64,000 nt of DNA from Porodaedalea pini (Eukaryota; Basidiomycota; Agaricomycetes; Hymenochaetales; Hymenochaetaceae), in NCBI GenBank assembly GCA_002794775.1, contig NBAY01000114.1, positions 1 through 64,000 on the forward strand, given 5' to 3'. Numbering within the stretch: position 1 is the stretch's first letter; each line of letters opens with the position of its first letter. The notes beneath the pieces are model-generated. The model saw only the letters and a list, made by a program, of their open reading frames with translations, was not told where the DNA came from and made no database searches. The translations under genes were made by a program, and so were the position numbers. This document shows, one piece after another, positions 32,611-45,972 of this stretch.

Positions 32611-34854
32611 ATGTCGCAGGCACACGTCATATCCTCCTCCTCTCAGAACTCGCAGTCGTCGGGCTCCAGCCCCGTCGTCGGAGGCCACTTCCGCGTTGAC
32701 AAGAAAATTGGAGAGGGTTCGTTTGGCGTCGTTTTCGCTGGTACGTTTTGGTCGGATTTTGGTCTGTCGGGTTGTATGGTTGACGATTGTATATGTGCTT
32801 TTAGGTGAGGACCTGCGTCAGCGAGGGCGTCTGGTCGCTATCAAGTTTGTACGTCTGTATTCAGTTTCCGTGATTTCAGCGGCGTCTAATGTAGCCATCC
32901 ATCTCCTCCAGGAACCTCGCAAGAGTGATGCACCGCAGCTCAGAGATGAATATCGAAGTTACAGGACGCTGCGAGGGCTCGGTATGTCTGCGCTTTGTGC
33001 TCAACTTCTGTCTCTTATCTGAAGTCTTGCGCGCCGTTTTGCAGAGGGTATCCCTCAAGTGCATTACTTTGGTGCGGAGGGCTTGCACAACGTCCTCGTC
33101 ATCGATCTCCTCGGGCCTAACCTCGAAGACCTCTTTGACATGTGCAATCGTAAATATTCGATAAAGACCGTCTGCATGCTGGCGCTGCAAATGGTACGCA
33201 TTATTTCATAGCCCGCCTGATCCGTACAGAGCGCTGATCCTCGCTCCCACCGCGCCGCTCTTCCTCTTCCCCATTACGCACAACACACGGCCCCACGACA
33301 GATATCGCGCGTCGAGAGCGTGCACAATAAGTCCCTCATTTATCGCGACATCAAGCCCGACAACTTCCTCATTGGCCCTCCCGGGACCAAGTTCGCAAAC
33401 ACCGTTTACCTCATCGGTAGGCTACCCTTTTCGCTTAAGCCTTTTGAGTTTATCTGAACGTCATTGCGCCTGCTCTTCTATTTCATATCGGGTCTCTTCT
33501 CGGTTCTAGACTTTGGGATGGCGAAACATTACCAGGACCCGAAGACGAAGCAGCATATCCCGTACCGGGAGCGGAAGAGCCTAAGCGGAACTGCTCGCTA
33601 CATGTCCATCAACACGCACTTGGGGCGAGGTATTTTGTTTCAGAGACGCTCATAGTTACGTTAGTGCCACGCTGACAATGCGCTGCAGAACAATCGCGCA
33701 GAGACGACATGGAGTCTCTCGGGCATGTTTTTATGTACTTCCTGCGCGGTGGGCTGCCTTGGCAGGGCCTCAAGGCCGCGACGAACAAGCAGAAGTACGA
33801 GAAAATCGGAGAGAAGAAGCAGAGTACTGTGATTGACGACTTGTGTGATGGGTTTCCTGGTGTGTACTGAACCGCCGCTCGGTCTGTTACTACATGTTCA
33901 CAGCGTCATTTGTTTCACAGAGGAATTCTCGATCTACATGAACTACGTCCGTAAGCTCGGCTTCGAAGAGGCGCCCGACTACGGTTTTCTTCGAGACCTC
34001 TTCCTGAAGGTGCTGAAGAACCTGGGCGAGTCCGATGATCGGATGTTCGACTGGTGTCTGCTCAATAACGGGAAAGGCTGGGAGTATGGAAGTGTAAGTC
34101 GACTACTTACCTTCGCACGCAAATCTCATGTTGACTTGTATAGCGCGCTCAGAAAACGCAGGCGAATGTGGCTGCGCTGCAAGCGACGCAGCAGCGTGAA
34201 CATCGTCATCGCGAGCACCGCCATCGTTCGTCACGGCCTATTGATGGTACCGCCTCACCTCAAACTGGCGCGAACGGCTCTCCCATTATACTGTCACCAG
34301 CCGTGGCTCAGGTCAAGGACCGGGATCGTGAGCGCGTGCGCCGCACGCAGTCCAATCCCGCCCGCGAGCTGTCGATGAGCGTGCAGCCCATCGCGCCAAC
34401 GTCGAGGCAGGGCAGCCATCTCAACACACGCGAGCGGGAACGGGAGCCCAGCAACACCGCGCTGCCCCCGACTCATCCCTACGCAAGCGCGAGTGCAACA
34501 CCGACGACGCCAACGCCGAACGCGGGCGCTACGGCGGGCGGGACATTCCCGCGTACGACGTCGAACTCGCCACTGCCGCCTATTCCGGGCGATGAGCGGG
34601 AGCGTGAGCGCAGCGGGCTGGGAATGGGCACGTCAAATTCGAACGTCGCTCTCGGAACGCCGAGTGCGGGACATGGGCCGGGTCAGACGTACTCGTATCC
34701 GAACGGGTCGGGATCGGGGCCGACGATGTCACGAGGCATGAGCGTGCCGCGTATGGACGGGCTTGGGTATGGTGGACAGGGTGCAGGTGGGGTCATTGAG
34801 GAGGAGCCACTGCGGCAGCGCGGGTTTTTCGCAATCTTATGCTGCAGGGCATAG
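32611..34854 (+). CDS. Casein kinase I (membrane-anchored type)
   Basis: Nine exons: 32611-32740, 32805-32848, 32912-32981, 33045-33193, 33302-33416, 33510-33629, 33689-33859, 33921-34093 and 34144-34854. The spliced protein has all kinase landmarks: glycine loop [16 protein letters not shown] lysine, catalytic [23 protein letters not shown], and the CK1-specific SINTHLG in place of APE. The tail after about residue 310 is low complexity, rich in Ser, Pro, Thr, Arg and Gly. It ends FAILCCRA, and the adjacent Cys pair is a likely palmitoylation site, as in yeast Yck1/Yck2 at the plasma membrane. These kinases act in nutrient signalling, endocytosis and morphogenesis. All splice sites are canonical and no damage is seen. 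Confidence 0.93.
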
Positions 34855-35970
34855 TTGTCTATTTCCTCTGTTTTGTTGCTGTCGTTTTTTCGTACGTCTT
34901 CTCTTATGTTCTTCGTTCGACTCGGCGTTGACTGAAGCATTTTAGCCTCTACATATTATCACGACTGCTCCTGCTTATCGTCACTCACGTCGCACTCACT
35001 ATCATCGCACGACCGGGCCATGTATCATTGAAATTCAAATGCTTCATCATCTCGAACTTGCGCATGTCAAAACACATTAAAGCACGAATACCGAATACGT
35101 TCCTGCGCTTCATAATGCAGTCGTCGCTGGCTGTCTCCCCTTCTCTGTTGGCGGTGTTCCTACTTCCTCTCGTTCCCTTCCATCATTATTTCCCCAAACT
35201 TCCATCACGCCTTTCTCTTTCAACCTTTCCTTTCTGTTCTCGTGTCTTTACTTTCACTATTCCCCTTTCCTCGGGTCTTGCTCTTCGCCTTATTTACCTG
35301 TCGAGTTGCATTATGTTTTGTTGCGTCACCTTCAACTTTGCGACACAGCGTGTATTCTAGGGCCATTACTTTCCTTCCTCTTCTCGGACATCGCATTGGT
35401 CTGCTTTGGATCTGATGTTCATGTCGTGCACGCACACTCAATGTGTTATGTTCCTATTGCGCATTCTTCCGTATGTTCATAGCTCGTTTCCCGGTCTCCC
35501 TTCCTTTGCCGTCACCTTCCCTCTCCTCTCCTTCTCTCTTTCTTGGTCGTCTGAAGTCTAACTCCAAGTTACAGGACGGTACTGCTAGATATTTTATCTG
35601 TGCCTCGTGCGCCCAAGCGGCGGTAATAGATTTGTGAATATATGGGTTCTTGTACAAAGTTGTTATGTTGCAAATTCAACAAAGGGCGGCGAGCTTCTAC
35701 GTTAGCTTGAGTCCGCGAATGAATGTAAACTCGTTGCAGTACGATGGTATCGATGATGTGAACCAGAGCAGCAAAGGGTTTGTAGCAATATAGTTCATTT
35801 GTGATAATGAAAGGGAGATCATCGTTAGCATATTTCCGTTTGGATTAGATTCTATCTTGGAAGATGTAACTAAGAATAGAGTATAGCTCCATGTCGAAAA
35901 TCTAGATTAACATATATTCAAAGACAAGCGGACTCTACAAACATTCAGTTGATATTATCAAATAAGTGTC
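34855..35970. other. Intergenic between convergent genes
   Basis: The CK1 gene and the minus-strand transporter converge here. The sequence is T- and CT-rich with no supported coding frame. Confidence 0.5.
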
Positions 35971-38900
35971 CTAACAACGCGTGCTTTCTTGGTCGTACAC
36001 CTCGCCGTCGAGCGCTGCGTCGTCGACTGCGTTCTGCGTATCGCCAAGGTACCAGTTCGGCATTCCAAGTGAAAGCAGGATAGGCACAACCGATAGAGCG
36101 GTCGCAACGACCACCATGCTCTTCATCGTTGAGTCGTACGCTGCTCAAGAGTAGTTAACAGGAGGTGGAGGAAAAGTCGCGGTATAAACGAGATAAAGGC
36201 CGTGGATGAGTAAAACGGGTACAAGACAAGGTAAGAGAAAAGATTGCGTGCGCACCGGAGACAACACCCTCACGAATCGGATCCCCACGTGGGTATGCAA
36301 GTACATCAGTGATGCTTCCGAATAACGCCTTCCGCTCCTCCTTTGAAAGCCCCGGCAGCGCCTTTGCTAAATTACCGGGCATAGTAGCTGTCCACATCGC
36401 GCCCGCTGTCGTACTTGAATTTTAGTTCTCTGAATAAACACTCACGAAGAAAAGAAAACGCACCGACTGCACTCCCTACCGCGCCTCCAATCTCCGTTAA
36501 AAGAAGTAGAACCGCTGTGACGATCGCAACGTCGACATGCGGAATGCTTGCTTGAGCGCCAACCTGGTTTGCGACAGCTGCGAAACCGCCACCCAACCCC
36601 TGAAGGATCTGCGTCCACACAATTTCCGCAGTCGAAGCATTCGCGCCACGGGAGTGAATCATGAGGCCGCATCCACTATTCATCGCACAGGCACGTGTTG
36701 AGCATCAACTGAGCAAGTAGTGAAAATGCAACGTACAGTAGTCGAATGCAGAGCCCGGCTATGAGAATGAGCTTATAACGACGAGCGTACCACATAAGCA
36801 CACCAGCGAAAAAGCCGCAGATAGTAAGTGCGATTGTTTGAGCTTGCATGAAATAGGTCGCATCGAGTGTGCTCCACGGTTTTACGACGAGCACGAACGA
36901 GTAGAGATATACGTAAGTTAGGAAGTAAGAAAACTACGCAGATAATCGCGATTAGCAAGCACGCTTCATGAACGTAAGGTGGAGAATGAACGTACAAAGT
37001 CGAAGAACCCAATAAGACTAGCGATAACAATAGATCGATTGCGCAGGAAACGGGGCGCGATGACCGGACGGCTTGCGTGTCGCAAATCCCAGCACGCGAA
37101 TAGAGATGTCAGTACAACGCCGATAGCGAGCATCGCGATCATTGACGCTAGATAGCAAAGGTCCTATTAGATTGACTCTGAACAATGAAGAATGCGTACG
37201 ACTGACAGTTCTTCCAGCCACTCTCTGCCTTCTTCGCCAGTGTGAGTGGAAGGAGGATCAGTGCGACTGCACTGCCGAGGAGGACTAGTCCGACTAGGTC
37301 CAGCTGTTCTGCCGTGTGGCGCGCACGCTCCATGAAAGTTTTTTTCGACTCTGTGGGGAAGCATGAATGTAGCTACGATTGCCGAGAGAAGAGAAATGAA
37401 AATACCCAGAACAAGAGACTCCTGCGGAATGTCATCTGCCGCAAGCGCACCAGCAGTGATTCCCAGGCGCTTCGCCTTCCGCTCAGCCCAGAAGAGCGTA
37501 AGGATAAGAGGCAATAGCGTCGCAGGAACGAGGATCGCAAACATGCCGTCTGTGAACGTATCCGAAAGACACTTGGTTAACAAACAACTAGACAGTACGT
37601 AGAAGTGAACATACAACCCCATCTCCAGCTACTTCTCTCCAGAACGGCGGTTGCAATGTTAGGGCCGATAAAGCCATTGATAACAAATGGCAAACTGGTG
37701 AGTGAAGAGACGAGTGCACGCCATTTGAGAGTAGTAAGATCAGCGATAATGATCTGAGTGAGGAGCTGCAGGCCGCTGTCGTCCGAAAGACGAGGAAATA
37801 AGATATGGGACGAATGGGCAGAAAAATGGTCGGAGAACCAATCAGCGACATTGCAGAATTGAGTGCAAATCTGTGATAACGTACGTGTATCCACTGTATG
37901 CAGCCGAACGTATCACCAACAGAGTCCAAATTAATTCCATTCGTGGAGGGTGCGGATTAGGATTCACGCGCCAGTCCAAAGGCGAGACGTATAAGTTGTC
38001 GCCACGCCCATCACGACAACAACATCGGTTAAAGCGCAGCAGGTACCAATGTCAATGAGAACACAGGTGAAAGTCGACAGGTTGAGATTGCAGAAGTCGA
38101 AATGTAGTGCGCCGTAAACATATATAACCATGATGAGGAAAGCAAAGGAGGGCAGAGGGTGGGCAAGAATTTGGGCGGGAGCAAGGGTCGCGCGTTCATG
38201 TTCGTATCGAGTGATGAAAAAGGGTCCGATGATCACGGGTAAGGTACAGCAGGAGGTGGTAACAGTTGATTTAGATTGAAAGGAATTGATGTCGAGGAGA
38301 GATAAGCGAGGTAGTCAATACGCAGAGGAGAGGACGAGAGGAAGGTGGACTCACACAGCGTATATGATGATACCCGCAAAAATCGTGCCGATGCTCTCCG
38401 CGCTGGCTATGACGATGTATCCGACAACATAGAAGACAACTGAGGCATTTCCGTCAGCTCGATGTCCTCACTCCTGAAGTAAAAAAAAAAACACGTACGG
38501 ACGCCGAGATAAGCATATGCACGCGATGTTACGTCTGCGACCTTTGCAATGACGGGCTTTCCGACAGCGACTGTTGTTCACATCACGGAACCAGATTTGC
38601 ATCCATCGCAAATGTAGTTGCCGTGTCGATATGATGTGGCGATGGGTCGTACACGTCGATAATCGATTCAAATTTCAGGATGTCATCAGAAGTACATCAG
38701 CAACGTGGAAGTTAGATATGAAGGGGTCGGGCGACACACACCGACGACGGACTGGGCGACCCCGACGGAGGAGATGAGGGAATGCTCGCCAAAAGCACTG
38801 GCGGCGAACGAAAGGTAGTTGCTTGTAGTGCTGCTATCTAGCGAGTATATGTACGATGCCATCCCTAGGCTGTATTACAGCGCACATCAATTTTCAGCCC

Positions 38901-39164
38901 AGATAACGAAGGACAGACAGGATGGGGGGAAGGTACACACGAGATGAACAATATCCACTTTGATGAACGGCCGTACACCTTCTCCGCCGCCTCGGCACGC
39001 GCAACACCAGTATGAGAGTCGAGTTCTCTTGCGACTTCTTCCTGCGTGCGCTCATCGAGGACGGGTGGTTCATCGAGAGAGGTCCTAAGGCGTGAGTGAG
39101 CCTGGAGGATCCGCTCGCTGACCAAGTCATGATCTTTGATGTCGATTCGTGCGACGTGGCGCAA
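35971..39164 (-). CDS. Siderophore-iron transporter, MFS family
   Basis: A multi-exon minus-strand gene with about a dozen short introns; the stop is at 35971-35973 and the most likely ATG at 39162-39164. The N-terminal cytosolic part is charged (RTQEEVARELDSHTGV). Predicted membrane segments follow through WILFISLGMASYIYSLDSSTT, FYVVGYIVIASAESIGTIFAGIIIYAV and QILQGLGGGFAAVANQVGAQ. The C-terminus carries GNLAKALPGLSKEERKALFGSI, typical of the SIT/ARN group, which imports ferric siderophores with protons, and ends in an acidic tail after GMPNWYLGDTQNAVDD. No siderophore biosynthesis gene is nearby. I traced several splice junctions but not every one. Confidence 0.82.
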
Positions 39165-40759
39165 GATGGTGATGAGTTTTGCGGAGTGTGAGGAACCCTA
39201 TAGCGCACCTGTGTTGTCCTCTGACTGTTTCAAGAGTTTGTAATGGTGACCGGACATCGTGCATGTCGTAGTAGGAAAGCAAGGCGTAAGTCGTGATAAG
39301 ATGTCGACCCATGCGGATCTAATCAGATTATCTAATACTCATTCCAACGGATCTTTTTTTCCTTTGCTTTTTTCCGCACCTTTTCCTTCATCTTCTGCTT
39401 CTTTACGCCTTCTTGGCTTTTCCAACCGAAGTTCTGGCAGGCAGGCTTCGATTTAAACTCAAGCGTACCATCTGAGAAGAGCTTTCCTTTGGCATTCACT
39501 GTTCGCACTCGAGATTGCACCTTCCGCTAATCCTCTTCGTGCCACAGACTGCAACATATCAGTGCCTTCAGTACAATCAAATCACAGCGAAACAATGAGG
39601 CAGACAAATGGGGCGAAATGCAATATATCAGGATCTTCCGGGTGTTTCGCGTCCATCATTATTCCACTGAACTCATTCATGTTCAGTGTCGCAGCGTGAG
39701 GCTCTCAAAAACTGCGACCTTGATAGCCCACTCTTCTGTGTTGCAAAGGCTCGTGGGTCTTTGATGTCCTCGCAGTGCATCATCTGGCTCTAGCATGTAC
39801 GAGGTCAACTTGCGACGCTAACGGCTGAATCGATGCATTTCGTATCATCTGCTTCCGCTCGAAGGCTCCGTCAGTAGGGGCATGTTTCAAGAGTTAATTA
39901 TGAGCGATGATCTGCAAACTGCGATATTGAACTAACATGAAACTAGTTCTTCCACAGGCACTTGTTCTCTCTGGAAAGACTGCGCATCTCTGCTTCACCT
40001 ATAGCCCGCACTTTCTCCTTCCATAGACCTTTTCTATGGTCAGTTCAAGTCTAGGCTCTACTTCATCCCCATTGATCAGTGCGTTTCTAACACTTCCATC
40101 GATTGCCATGACCATACTATTGCTCACCCAATGTCCTGAATTAGGCACTATCAATCATCTGGTGACAGATCCTTCTCATGCTGGAACACTGCTCCCGCGA
40201 GACCTCGTCTCGCACGGTGATTCTCGTGTGAATCTACCAGAGGCGTAACTGTCACCATTCGTTACGGGCCTTTACTCGCCTTCCTTTTCCACCGGTAGGA
40301 TTGGCCTGACTGATGTGGATGCGCTCACCTTTAGCATGCTAGTATTGTTTGACACAGGTAAAACACATATACAGAACGACGTTAGCCATCCAATATGTGG
40401 ATCAGCGTTTTCGTACTTCGCCCTTTATCTTGCGGTTATAGTGGAAGTCTTTAGATTATAATGGAAGATCTCGGTGATTACTGACTTTGATTGTAATCTC
40501 AACATATATACGTATGGTTACGGCGTTTGAAAGACGCCTCACGGAAATCGGGCTCGCGATGCCTCTGTGGTAAAGTTTCAATGCTACGTTTCAGCCGCCG
40601 ATTGCTTCCGTCACGACGGCGGAAATGAGACATGTCACCAAGATAAAAGGTTCAAACTATGCTGGTTCCTCTAAACCCAGCTTCCAAGGTCAGAGCTTTT
40701 GCTTCTGATGGGATTAAAAACCGACTGACGCTGTCTTTGCGCTAATATCCAGTTACGCT
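39165..40759. other. Intergenic, no confident gene
   Basis: Divergent upstream region of the transporter and the DUF6533 gene. Short frames at 39332-39520 (minus) and 40036-40248 (plus) have no recognised domain. Confidence 0.45.
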
Positions 40760-43345
40760 ATGGTATCATTACAAGAACTTCAAGCTGATCTCGTACAGAT
40801 GTACGTACAGTATGTTCCCTGAGGACTGCTCAACCAAGTGTTTATTTTTCTTTTCTTTTACGGTAGCGGCGCGCAGAACTACTTTTCGCTTTCATCCTTT
40901 GGTCAAGACTATCTTCACACTTTTAAATGCCACATGCTCATACTAACCTGCAGTTGTCCTCTACTTCGACTACCTCTTAACACTGGACGACGAGGTCAAG
41001 TTCTTCTGGGGCCGAAAAGTAGTCTTGTCACAGTCGTCTTCTTTGTCAACCGATATCTCTCGTTATCTGGGGCCATCCCGGTCGTGCTCCGCGACTTCCC
41101 AATATTATCACAAATGGTGCGTCGGCCACTCGATAGTGTCTATCGATATTGCTAGCGTCTTTGAATTGATCAGGGGTGAGTTACGCGCGTTCCCTACCGG
41201 TGACTGAATAGTAACGAATCATGAAGATGTGGAGCTCTATATGCGTACAACGAGTTCTTCATCGTCGTCACCCAAGTGATAGTAGGGAGTGAGGTTTTCG
41301 ACTATCTCTCAAGAGAAACAACTCTAACCTGTTCTAGTTATTCTCGCCATACGAACCTACGCTTTGTACGAGCTAAGCAGAAATGTCTGGTGGCTACTTG
41401 CCATCCTTCTAGCATGTGGAATCGCGCTCAGCGCAGTGAGTGTTAGCTATGACGGAAATGTGCCTTGCGTTGGCTTATTCTGCGTTCCGAAGTGGTCTAT
41501 GACCGGACTTTCCTCTTCAATACCGATAGCCAATGACCTTTCTGCGATCCTCAGATGTCACTCGGCATTGACTGGTGGAACGTATGTGGTTCATGCCTTT
41601 GATTTACGTTTTGTTGACTGCAGCAATTTTATCAAGCGGCCTTCGCATGCACTCTATAATACGGTAGGAAATACATATGTCTAATGCTCGGGTGTATAGG
41701 TATCTCCGCGGCATCAATTATCTTGCTTGTCTATGACACCGTCATATTCACTTTGACGCTTTGGAAAGCGTTCGCATGGACGGTTGATGCATGTCGTTGC
41801 GCGCGATGGTTAGTTTCTATTGTACCTTAATCTTGCAAGATACCTGACGAGTTTATTGCTCAGGAACTGTTTACTACTTGTCGGTTAGAGCGTTATCACT
41901 CGCTTACTATCTGTTTAACATCCTATGCAGTATTGTGGCGTTAGCAAATCTTTCGAATATACTCACGTTCGCGGTACGCCGGTTTCTTTATCTTCCGCAG
42001 TTCAATTCTAACTTCCACCACTACATATCCTTCCGGTCAGCTCGCTCCGGCGCGTATTTATCACATATGTTTGCGACATATGATAACGATGAAATAATGC
42101 ATCTAAATCAAGCCTGCTTCTAAAGGCGCCAGTTCTGCTTTGGCAAGTGTGTGAGTTTATTTAGCTTTTCAGTGATGAAGTAGTTGATTACAGCCATTTT
42201 CATAAGTCCTGCGACACGTGCATGTCACGTGAAGTGAGCCGCATCAGAGCCAAAGTGTCGAAAAAATAGAGTAAATGTTGATTTTCTCTGTAAATTCTGC
42301 ACAGTACCTGCTCATTAAGTACTCAAAAAAAAAGGTACTGTTCTCAGGAGCAGAAATATGTAAAATAGAGAGCAATACATTGACTGTGTAGGTAGGTAGA
42401 GATCAAACAAGTGCAGCTGGTCTGTTCTCTCATACATTTCCACTGAGATTCAAAAATTATGGCTCCCCTACATCTACCTATAAAATTCTTTCCTGTGCCT
42501 GTAAATTAAGTATATGACTATATCAACATCTCCTGCAAGTTTGAAGCCAATCAATTCAGTATTCATGGTGCAGCAGCAAGGTTTGTGTTCCACTCTTGGT
42601 CATGCTGCAAGGATGGAAAGAGCTCAAAGTGGAACACAAACCTTGCTGCTGCACCATGAATACTGAATTGATTGGCTTCAAACTTGCAGGAGATGTTGAT
42701 ATAGTCATATACTTAATTTACAGGCACAGGAAAGAATTTTATAGGTAGATGTAGGGGAGCCATAATTTTTGAATCTCAGTGGAAATGTATGAGAGAACAG
42801 ACCAGCTGCACTTGTTTGATCTCTACCTACCTACACAGTCAATGTATTGCTCTCTATTTTACATATTTCTGCTCCTGAGAACAGTACCTTTTTTTTGAGT
42901 ACTTAATGAGCAGGTACTGTGCAGAATTTACAGAGAAAATCAACATTTACTCTATTTTTTCAACATTTTGGCTCTGATGCGGCTCACTTCACGTGACATG
43001 CACGTGTCGCAGGACTTATGAAAATGGCTGTAACATCTTTTTCCTAGCATGTCTGTCACGCTGATCTCGCGTCTTATGTTGAACATCCAAAAATCTGCAT
43101 CAATGAAGGGAGATGTCACGCATTCGTCGTGTACTGAGGCGTCTTCTGATATTTTCGTAACAACAATCCTTAGCCTTGGAATTGAGGACGAAGAGGAGAA
43201 TTCAGGCATTGTCGAGTCGGCTCCGCAGTTTCCACCATTCTTGTGCGATGTACACACTACGAACGGACACAAAGAGAGTAGAGTCATCGGGGGTAAGCTC
43301 GTCCTAGCCTCTTCCACATACGTTACTGCCAAGCTGATTCACTAA
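40760..43345 (+). CDS. DUF6533-type multi-spanning membrane protein, with foldback MITE in an intron
   Basis: A family expanded in mushroom-forming fungi, function unknown, usually about seven membrane spans. The ATG is at 40760. The family signature FDYLLTLDDEVKFFWGRK is read after an intron at about 40955-41025. Further spans: FFVNRYLSLSGAIPVVL (41040), ILAIRTYALYELSRNVWWLL (41345), IILLVYDTVIFTLTLWKAF (41720) and ALSLAYYLFNILCSIVAL (41890). The C-terminal exon starts MSVTLISRLMLNIQKSAS at 43049 and ends at 43345. The intron before it holds an 840-bp foldback element (42191-43030). Frames are consistent with splicing, though the middle exons may be partly decayed. Normal removal of the enlarged intron would leave the protein unaffected. 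Confidence 0.65.
42191..43030. mobile_element. Foldback MITE, 404-bp arms, TA target site
   Basis: Left arm 42191-42594 and right arm 42628-43030 are near-perfect reverse complements separated by 33 bp. The ends are CAGCCATTTTC...GAAAATGGCTG, each flanked by TA, as for Tc1/mariner superfamily insertions. There is no coding capacity. It lies in the last intron of the DUF6533 gene, so its transcript could form a hairpin of about 400 bp. Few mismatches between arms indicate recent formation or gene conversion. Confidence 0.92.
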
Positions 43346-45021
43346 GGTCACCTTTATAGCCTGAATATTCGTGACTATAATATGTCCCCCAATGGATGCT
43401 CTTCAATAATTATTAAGCTTTCATCGTGCAAAGTTGATTGACCTTGACTTTGATAAACATCCGCCACAGGTGAAACTCGGATGAGAAGCCAGACTATTTA
43501 TCCAGAAAGTCATCGTCTACACATCCTAACGGGGAAAGGCTCGTTATTCTTCAGGATATTGTGACTTCGAGTTTTTTTGTTGCATTGGAGAACCTCTATC
43601 GCGTTTACACATTTTCACGAAGTTCTTTTCGACACTCCCACTCGGACTTAAAGTTCAAGGCCAGTCACGATCACTTGACTGTCCTAAGGTACCCTGTTGA
43701 CTACGTTCAAATAAGGTATATGTTTACATAAATTTCAGTTCGTCTGACTTTCCTATCTGACTATATTTACATTTCAAATAGTAAAATATACAAAAACTAC
43801 CGCTCGTCCGTTTCTATCTGTCCGTCGTACTCTCTAGGTCTACTTCGCCCCAGTTCACGCATATTGGCCTATTTCTATGCGTGTTCTACTATGATTCCCT
43901 TTTGGAAATTGGTGGTGAGATCTGATCTTCCTGGCGAAGTGGCGAAGTACAGAATAGCACAATGCCAGTGCTGTTACTCGCCAATCAATGCAATTCTCTC
44001 GCGACATATGTCCGATCGTTCCAGATCTTCAGTGTTGCTTCTTGTGCTAGTAAGTTAATGGATAAGGGTATTTGTGCTGTACAAACCTCGACCGCGGTTG
44101 TGTCTTTCCTGAAAGCAAGGACATTGTCGGATATCCATTGCATGTAGCGTACGATCTAAGTACGGCACGATGATTTTTGCTCTCACATACAAGATCTGGA
44201 GAATAGGATCACGTCCGTTCCTCTCCACGACGGTATGCCTTGGCCCATTTGAGAACGAAGGAATTGTGTCAGGATGACTGTAAGGTAGGCTCTGTATCTA
44301 CAATGCTTTCTTTTAGTATGCCTAATGCCGAATCTTTAGATCGGAACTCTGAAAGCTCCTCCAAGGGCCATGGCGATGGCCTATCCCCTGACGATAATGT
44401 CCCTTATAGTTAGCTTTCTTGTCCTCTTGGACAAAGTGAAGTCTCTGACTCAGTTTGGTAACATGCAGCTTGGGCAAATAAGCACCGTTATGCTCTTCTG
44501 AACTCACGAGTTAACATTTAGAATAGCCAATCCTCAAAGGTGTGAACAGAGCGTTTGCCAACGTGTACGTGCTCATCTCTTAGTATATTTTACTAGTATG
44601 CCAAGCTCTGGTCTCCGTAGCATATCAATCAGCATGATCTCACGCCTCGTGCCGATTACTCCAAACACGAGTTTCTTTAGTCAAGCTCCCGGCGGAGACG
44701 AACGCCCGCCTACGAGATTCAGCGGGCTCGAAGTCGGACATCTGGGACATGAACGGATTAGATGAACACGGATAACTAGATGTGGCGAAAGGTACTGAAC
44801 CTAACTGAGGAGACTGGCCGAGGCTAAGCAGTGCTTACAGGCAATACGCTAGGAAGGACAAATGTGGTAAGGCCCGCATTTTATCCGAGCGTCAATCATG
44901 ACACTAGCAGACTCTGATGCTATTATTCGATGAGAGCGTAAAGTGGAAGCAGGTAAGTACTAGGCAGGACTTCGGTGATACAGGATATAAGAGTCCGTTT
45001 CTTCCCATCTCGTAATAGTCA
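43346..45021. other. Spacer with a possible decayed membrane-protein gene
   Basis: At 43860-44765 (plus strand) several short frames resemble the exon style of DUF6533/DUF6534 proteins (LLLANQCNSLATYVRSFQIF at about 43968; SISMISRLVP at about 44628). No continuous model can be built, so it is probably a relic. The rest shows no gene. Confidence 0.3.
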
Positions 45022-45972
45022 TTACATAGCAGGTCCCCTCTCAACCATCCCGGGGCCCGCGTGTCCGTTAGCACCGGCCACGAGGCGATCGCGGCTGAGC
45101 TCTCCCTTCGAGTAGCTGCGACTCTCTCGGAGGTCGTAAAAGAAGGAGAGCAGATAAAGTGTGAAGAGGAAGGAGATCGTCCACTCGACGCACGCGCCGG
45201 CATTCTGATTTGAGTCTAGAAGGGCGCCGAAAGCAATCGCGAGGACGATGAGCACGGTGGCGAAGACGGCTTTGAACAGGTATGCCACGCGCAGTCTATA
45301 GAAGTTGGACCCGAAGGTCTTGTCGAGCCAGCGAAACTGAACAAGAAGGGATCGGTTAATGAATATGAATTCGATAAGGAATGAGACATGCCTCTATGAT
45401 CGTGAATATGGCACTGAATGCCGTGCCGACAACGAAGATGAGGAGGAACACGCGATGGAGGTGTACGTGGCGTTTCGTGTCGAAGATGGATAGCAGGATC
45501 AAGCCCACACCTCCGATGAACGACCATACGATTGCAAGACTTGACATAGCCTTTTCACGTCGACGCATGTTCGGCAGCAACCTTACAAATACCAGAGGAG
45601 TCAAATGGATTCTTTGTGATAGAATGATTGGTAGACTCACCTTCCCTGGTGTCTTGCCCACCTCTCAAGCGACAAGCTCACGAAGAACCCAACTGCAGTG
45701 ATCGAGCAGCCCACGATGAAGAGCGGCTTGAGGAAGTCGGCCGCGACGTCTGAGATGTACGCGATAGTCTGGTCGGAGTCCATGGATACATAGTGTGGGC
45801 GCCCCGACGCGAGCCAGGTTATTAAAAGAGCTAATATGGTCCCGAACCACATTGTCGCGGCAGCCAAGGGCACCCAGACATACCACCAATGATGCCTGTG
45901 CCTGTGCGAGCCCGGGTAGTCAACACTGTTTCGTCGACGAGGAGCGGGGTGGGCTGTGGGCGGGGCATTCAT
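45022..45972 (-). CDS. Frag1/DRAM/Sfk1-family membrane protein
   Basis: Three or four exons on the minus strand, start ATG at 45970-45972, stop at 45022-45024. After a basic, Pro-rich N-terminus the protein shows six hydrophobic segments: WVPLAAATMWFGTILALLIT, FLKPLFIVGCSITAVGFFVS, LAIVWSFIGGVGLILLSIFD, FLLIFVVGTAFSAIFTIIE, AYLFKAVFATVLIVLAIAFG and WTISFLFTLYLLSFFYDL. Between the first two the soluble loop carries TIAYISDVAAD, the common Ser-Asp hallmark of the Frag1/DRAM/Sfk1 family. Yeast Sfk1 works at the plasma membrane with the PI4-kinase Stt4. A cytosolic tail of about 30 residues follows. The two introns seen have GTGAGT-type donors. Confidence 0.85.

Noticed and set aside
36442..39208. 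Extra ORFs on both strands within the siderophore transporter
   Set aside because: They are alternative-frame shadows of its exons; the transporter frame alone shows the family motifs.
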